Of a DNA stretch of 64,000 nt, positions 60,992-64,000 are shown one piece after another. The DNA is from Symbiodinium microadriaticum (taxonomy: Eukaryota > Sar > Dinophyceae > Suessiales > Symbiodiniaceae), in contig LSRX01000071.1 in the NCBI GenBank assembly GCA_001939145.1, positions 433,462 through 497,461 of the forward strand, in the 5' to 3' direction. Below the pieces are notes generated by a model that saw only the letters and a program-made list of their open reading frames with translations, searched no databases and was not told the origin of the DNA. Position numbers and translations under genes: made by a program. The number at the start of each line of letters is the position of its first letter. Positions within the stretch are counted from its first letter, which is position 1.

Positions 60992-61447
60992 CCCTGCAAT
61001 GGAACCCAGGAGCCCTTAAAGCATGCGATAGGCATAGAGACTCAGGGAGCTACCGAGTCGGCCCCTTTTAGTTCTAGGTTCTAGTTCCCCTGATTAGTAG
61101 GAGGGGTTTAGGGTTTAGGGGTTTAGGGGTTTGAGGTTTTGGAGGTTTAGGGTTTAGGGATTTGCTTCGGGGGTTTAGGGTTTAGGGCTTCAAGTTACCT
61201 CACTTGGGTGCTAGGAAGGCTTGGGGCTTATAGGGTTTATCGCTATGTAGGGGCTTCAGGGTCTCGGAATGGTGTTTATTTCTAGGTTCTGGTTACCTTA
61301 GTTATCCTAAGACTCCAAATAGCCCAGAGTGGCTCTTGTTTGAGTCTGAGGGAACATCAAATGTCTCCGAAGACTAATCTAGTTTGCTGGAGGGGCCTTG
61401 CTTAGGTCGATGTTCTGAAGTACTATTGGAAAACGACGAAACCCAAA
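60992..61447. other. TTTAGGG tract and spacer
   Basis: TTTAGGG lies at 61105-61190. The remainder is unassigned and ends at a single N (61448). Confidence 0.5.
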
Positions 61448-61448
61448 N

Positions 61449-61785
61449 GACTACGACTACGACTACGACTACGACTACGACTACGACTACGACTACGACT
61501 ACGACTACGACTACGACTACGACTACGACTACGACTACGACTACGACTACGACTACGACTACGACTACGACTACGACTACGACTACGACTACGACTACGA
61601 CTACGACTACGACTACGACTACGACTACGACTACGACTACGACTACGACTACGACTACGACTACGACTACGACTACGACTACGACTACGACTACGACTAC
61701 GACTACGACTACGACTACGACTACGACTACGACTACGACTACGACTACGACTACGACTACGACTACGACTACGACTACGACTACG

Positions 61786-61821
<36 letters not shown>

Positions 61822-61831
61822 GCTACTACTC

Positions 61832-61876
<45 letters not shown>

Positions 61877-61890
61877 GTACTAGTAGCCCG
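61449..61890 (+). repeat. GACTAC hexamer array (57 perfect copies) then ACT array
   Basis: GACTAC repeats without error from 61449 to 61790 (342 bp). It then becomes CTA/ACT trinucleotides with GCT, CCT and AGT interruptions to about 61887. A single N stands directly before it. The poly-Thr, Ser/Arg and poly-Val ORFs across it are artefacts of the repeat. Confidence 0.97.
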
Positions 61891-62053
61891 GGGACCCCCA
61901 GGAAGGGGCACCGGCCTACTACTACCACCACCACCACCGCTACTACTCCAGACGTGAGGGAGCTGGATCCATCACCTTATTCCTTAATCGGTTTAGGGCT
62001 TAAGCTTGAGAGTTTGACTTAACTTAGGGAATTTGGAAGCTTTGGGGAGCACG
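61891..62053. other. Spacer after the array
   Basis: An ACC-rich decay of the array continues to about 61945. No gene. Confidence 0.4.
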
Positions 62054-62122
62054 AAGTGCAGGCATGATGGGGACGGTGTCAGCTTCGAGCTGTACATCGA
62101 TACCGACGGCCTGTCGCCCTGA
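62054..62122 (+). CDS. Short C-terminal exon candidate
   Basis: The frame reads KCRHDGDGVSFELYIDTDGL, then SP and TGA. It is compact, acidic and protein-like; the upstream boundary is not defined. Family unknown. Confidence 0.35.
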   Translation, partial: KCRHDGDGVSFELYIDTDGLSP

Positions 62123-62838
62123 GGGCTTGAAGGGGTCAGTGACTAGCGTTTTTGAGGGTTTTGGATTTAGGGTTTCTGTTTAGGGTTTCTGGTTTAGGGT
62201 TTCTGGTTCTTGGAGCATCGGAGGGCCGCTTGAGGGTTCTGCTAGGCCCTAAGCCCGAAGCTCTAAACCCTCAACCCTGAACCCCTTCAAGGATCAGGGG
62301 TCTTGCGGTTTTGGGTTTAGGGGCTGGTTCAAGTTCTAGGATCCCAAACTGCTCTGCGAGTCACAGTAGATAATGGTTGTAGACCTTGGACCCGCAGGCG
62401 GCACGACTTGGAGGGTCGGCAGTCTTAGTCAGTTGGTGTTTTTATTGACTCCCAACTAGGGTCCCTCTTCGGGTTCTTACAACTCTGTAAAAACAGCTAT
62501 TACCAAGTCCTCCGACCCTCCTAATACTTGTATACTTGGAGTCTTAGAGCAAGTTCTCTGCAGAGAGAAGGTTTGCGGTTACAGTGCCATACGTGAGTTA
62601 CACAGACCTGCCAGTGGGTCTATGCCATTCATGACCCCTATCTAGAGCCTAAGTCCACTAGTCTGAACCCCCGCACCCCAAGCACCCGAACCCAACAAAC
62701 CTTAGGCCCTGAGCCCAATACAGGGGCTTTAATAACTACCAATACTATTCTGTGGGGGTTGCTTATTATGATGCGAGTATAATATAAGCCCCAAACCCTG
62801 TTCGCATGGTTAAGGCCCCTAGATTACAACAGAACTGT
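62123..62838. other. Spacer with diverged C and H elements
   Basis: A diverged family C-like palindrome lies at 62408-62530 (ACTTGGAGGGTCGGCAGTCT and AAGTCCTCCGACCCTCCTAA). A family H copy lies at 62716-62825 (CAGGGGCTTTAATAACTACC and GGTTAAGGCCCCTAGATTA). No gene. Confidence 0.5.
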
Positions 62839-62940
62839 ACCTTAAGGATCTAAGGAACCTCCTAAACACGGCCCGGTACCTCCTAGTTGGGACCCTGGGT
62901 TCTCAATGTTCTTTTGGTTTGAGGGCCCATGAGCCTTAGT
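62839..62940 (+). mobile_element. MITE-like element, family D, copy 7
   Basis: ACCTTAAGGATCTAAGGAAC to GGGCCCATGAGCCTTAG. Somewhat more diverged than copies 3-5. Confidence 0.8.
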
Positions 62941-63359
62941 GTAAGGTAGGGGCTTGATAAGTGTGTGTTCGGGCTTGTGGGGAGGTCGGGGGTGTGGGGT
63001 TGGTAGCAGGGGCTGAATTAGTTAGGCTGAAGAAGGGGCTCTTATGGTTTAGGGATTAGGGATAATAGCAAGATATATAGGGTTTAGGGATTATAGCAAA
63101 CCATAGCAGTTTATATATATATATATATATTATGGAAGCATGAATATGGTTCCCTAAACTGAACATGTACCAAAGCCTTTGTTCTGATTCTTAACGCTCC
63201 TATATGGGGGCTCAAGAAGGAGCTTGGTTCAGGGTGCAAGCTTTAATTTAGGGTTCAAAAGACCTACCTTTAAGGACCTGTACATAGAAACCATAATAAG
63301 GTACCCCAACAACGTAGGTCTTTTTACTTACCGGCAGGGCAGGGTTTAGTAAGGGCGTC
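62941..63359. other. Spacer, TA array and family N hairpin
   Basis: A TA microsatellite lies at 63112-63130. 63245-63340 is family N: AAAAGACCTACCTTTAAGGA and AACGTAGGTCTTTTTACTTA are inverted. Confidence 0.55.
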
Positions 63360-63572
63360 ATGAGGTTATCAAGTGGTCAAGACGAAGGGAGCTTAGAACG
63401 AGTACAATCCTGTGTCGCCTCGAAGATATGGATAGCAGTTCCATTCAAACACGAACCTGAACACAGCGTTTGGGTTCCTGCGTTTAAGAAGGAGTTGAAC
63501 TTCGAAGGCCCGTGGTTTAGTGTAGGATTGCGGGTTTTGATGCCCGAACCCTTCAGATTGAGGCCCTTGTAG
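63360..63572 (+). CDS. Weak ORF, possible exon
   Basis: A 70-codon frame in heptamer-free DNA: MRLSSGQDEGSLERVQSCVA, then SKIWIAVPFKHEPEHSVWVP. An 85-codon minus ORF overlaps. No support beyond openness and composition. Confidence 0.25.
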   Translation: MRLSSGQDEGSLERVQSCVASKIWIAVPFKHEPEHSVWVPAFKKELNFEGPWFSVGLRVLMPEPFRLRPL

Positions 63573-64000
63573 AACCTTGTGAAATAAAACCCTAACCTGT
63601 TATAGAACCCCATTAGAGCACCCCTAAGCACCAACTTGAACCCTAAACTTACGGAACCCGCTAAAACGAAACCCTTGCAGAACCCTTCATAGAACCCGTT
63701 GAAAAGGAAACCGTTTCTTGGATAGAACCCGTGGTAGAGCCTTTTTATGCAAACCTTTTAACGAAGAAAGCCTTATAGCACCGTTTTCTCGAACCCTTTG
63801 TAGAGCCCTTTTTATCGAATGCTTCAAACCCTAAACCCCAAACCCAAAACCCCAAGCCCAAAATCCTAAACCCTATACCCAAAAACCTTAAGCAGATCTA
63901 AGGGCCCTTATATAGTCTCATAACGCCCCTATATAGCCCCCAGGGTCCCTTTAAGGATCTCTGCTTTAGTCCCTTGACCCTAAACCCCTAAACCCCTAAC
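63573..64000. repeat. Degenerate GAACCC/CCCTAAA repeats and family K copy 3
   Basis: Loose repeats of GAACCCTT and TAGAACCC occupy 63590-63820. CCCTAAA lies at 63826-63880. A partial family K copy (AGTCTCATAACGCCCCTATA, AGGGTCCCTTTAAGGATCTC) lies at about 63905-63980, followed by CCCTAAA at the window edge. Confidence 0.6.

Noticed and set aside
61374-62022. Poly-Thr, poly-Val and Ser/Arg-rich ORFs (162-212 codons)
   Set aside because: They are translations of the GACTAC and ACT arrays in different frames, and a lone N suggests the length is not reliable. An SR-protein reading is not supported.

Overview
This window looks like nuclear DNA of a dinoflagellate, most likely from the Symbiodiniaceae or a close relative. 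The evidence is threefold. First, TTTAGGG/CCCTAAA telomere-type heptamers occur throughout in both orientations. Second, the clearest gene is a pentatricopeptide (PPR) array of the form FSAAISACEKG..W..AL.LLSEM, which is common in these genomes. Third, its inferred introns use GT or GA donors and AG|G acceptors. No prokaryotic gene, tRNA, rRNA, spliced-leader RNA or CRISPR array was found. Species assignment is inference.

Most of the window is not coding. Three layers overlap: (1) degenerate telomere-like heptamers, some organised into higher-order tandem units (5509-5660, 33697-33840); (2) many 85-130 bp palindromic, MITE-like elements, called here families A to S, several with 3-7 copies and one nested pair (A in B, 13096-13309); (3) short pieces of coding-like sequence, 25-160 codons each, that look like isolated exons or broken gene copies. 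There are two real gaps (N at 17226-17476 and 41887-42314). Single Ns at 48956 and 61448 each abut a perfect tandem array (31-bp unit, 87 copies; 6-bp unit, 57 copies).

Layout: 1-6230 is almost entirely telomere-like repeats with a few elements. 6230-9400 has elements, a palindromic AAAATCCGCGC region, a 161-codon ORF (8260) and an exon-like ORF (9101). 9400-14780 is repeats, elements and one possible start exon. 14781-16480 is the five-exon PPR gene. 17887-18420 is a frameshifted lysine-rich coding region. 19821-20377 is a large foldback element. 20800-37640 is mixed elements and weak ORFs. 37646-41866 is a highly anomalous stretch in which runs of T replace 7 bases on an exact 43-bp lattice. 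42315-48950 has elements, microsatellites and gene fragments. 48957-51650 is the 31-bp array. 52260-64000 has more elements and exon-like fragments, including a broken gene at 53126-53800 and a Pro/Ala-rich set at 58463-59198.

Two observations stand out. The PPR gene is interrupted by insertions whose removal restores the reading frame and the 35-residue repeat period. At three of the four junctions the duplicated target site would supply the GT donor while the element supplies the AG acceptor, and the fourth uses GA in the same way. One of these introns is a copy of element family A, which also sits in non-genic DNA here. This is the signature expected of introner-type elements. The second is the 43-bp poly-T lattice. 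Comparison with six other copies of element B shows that the Ts overwrite sequence rather than being inserted. I think it is probably technical, but I know of no standard explanation.
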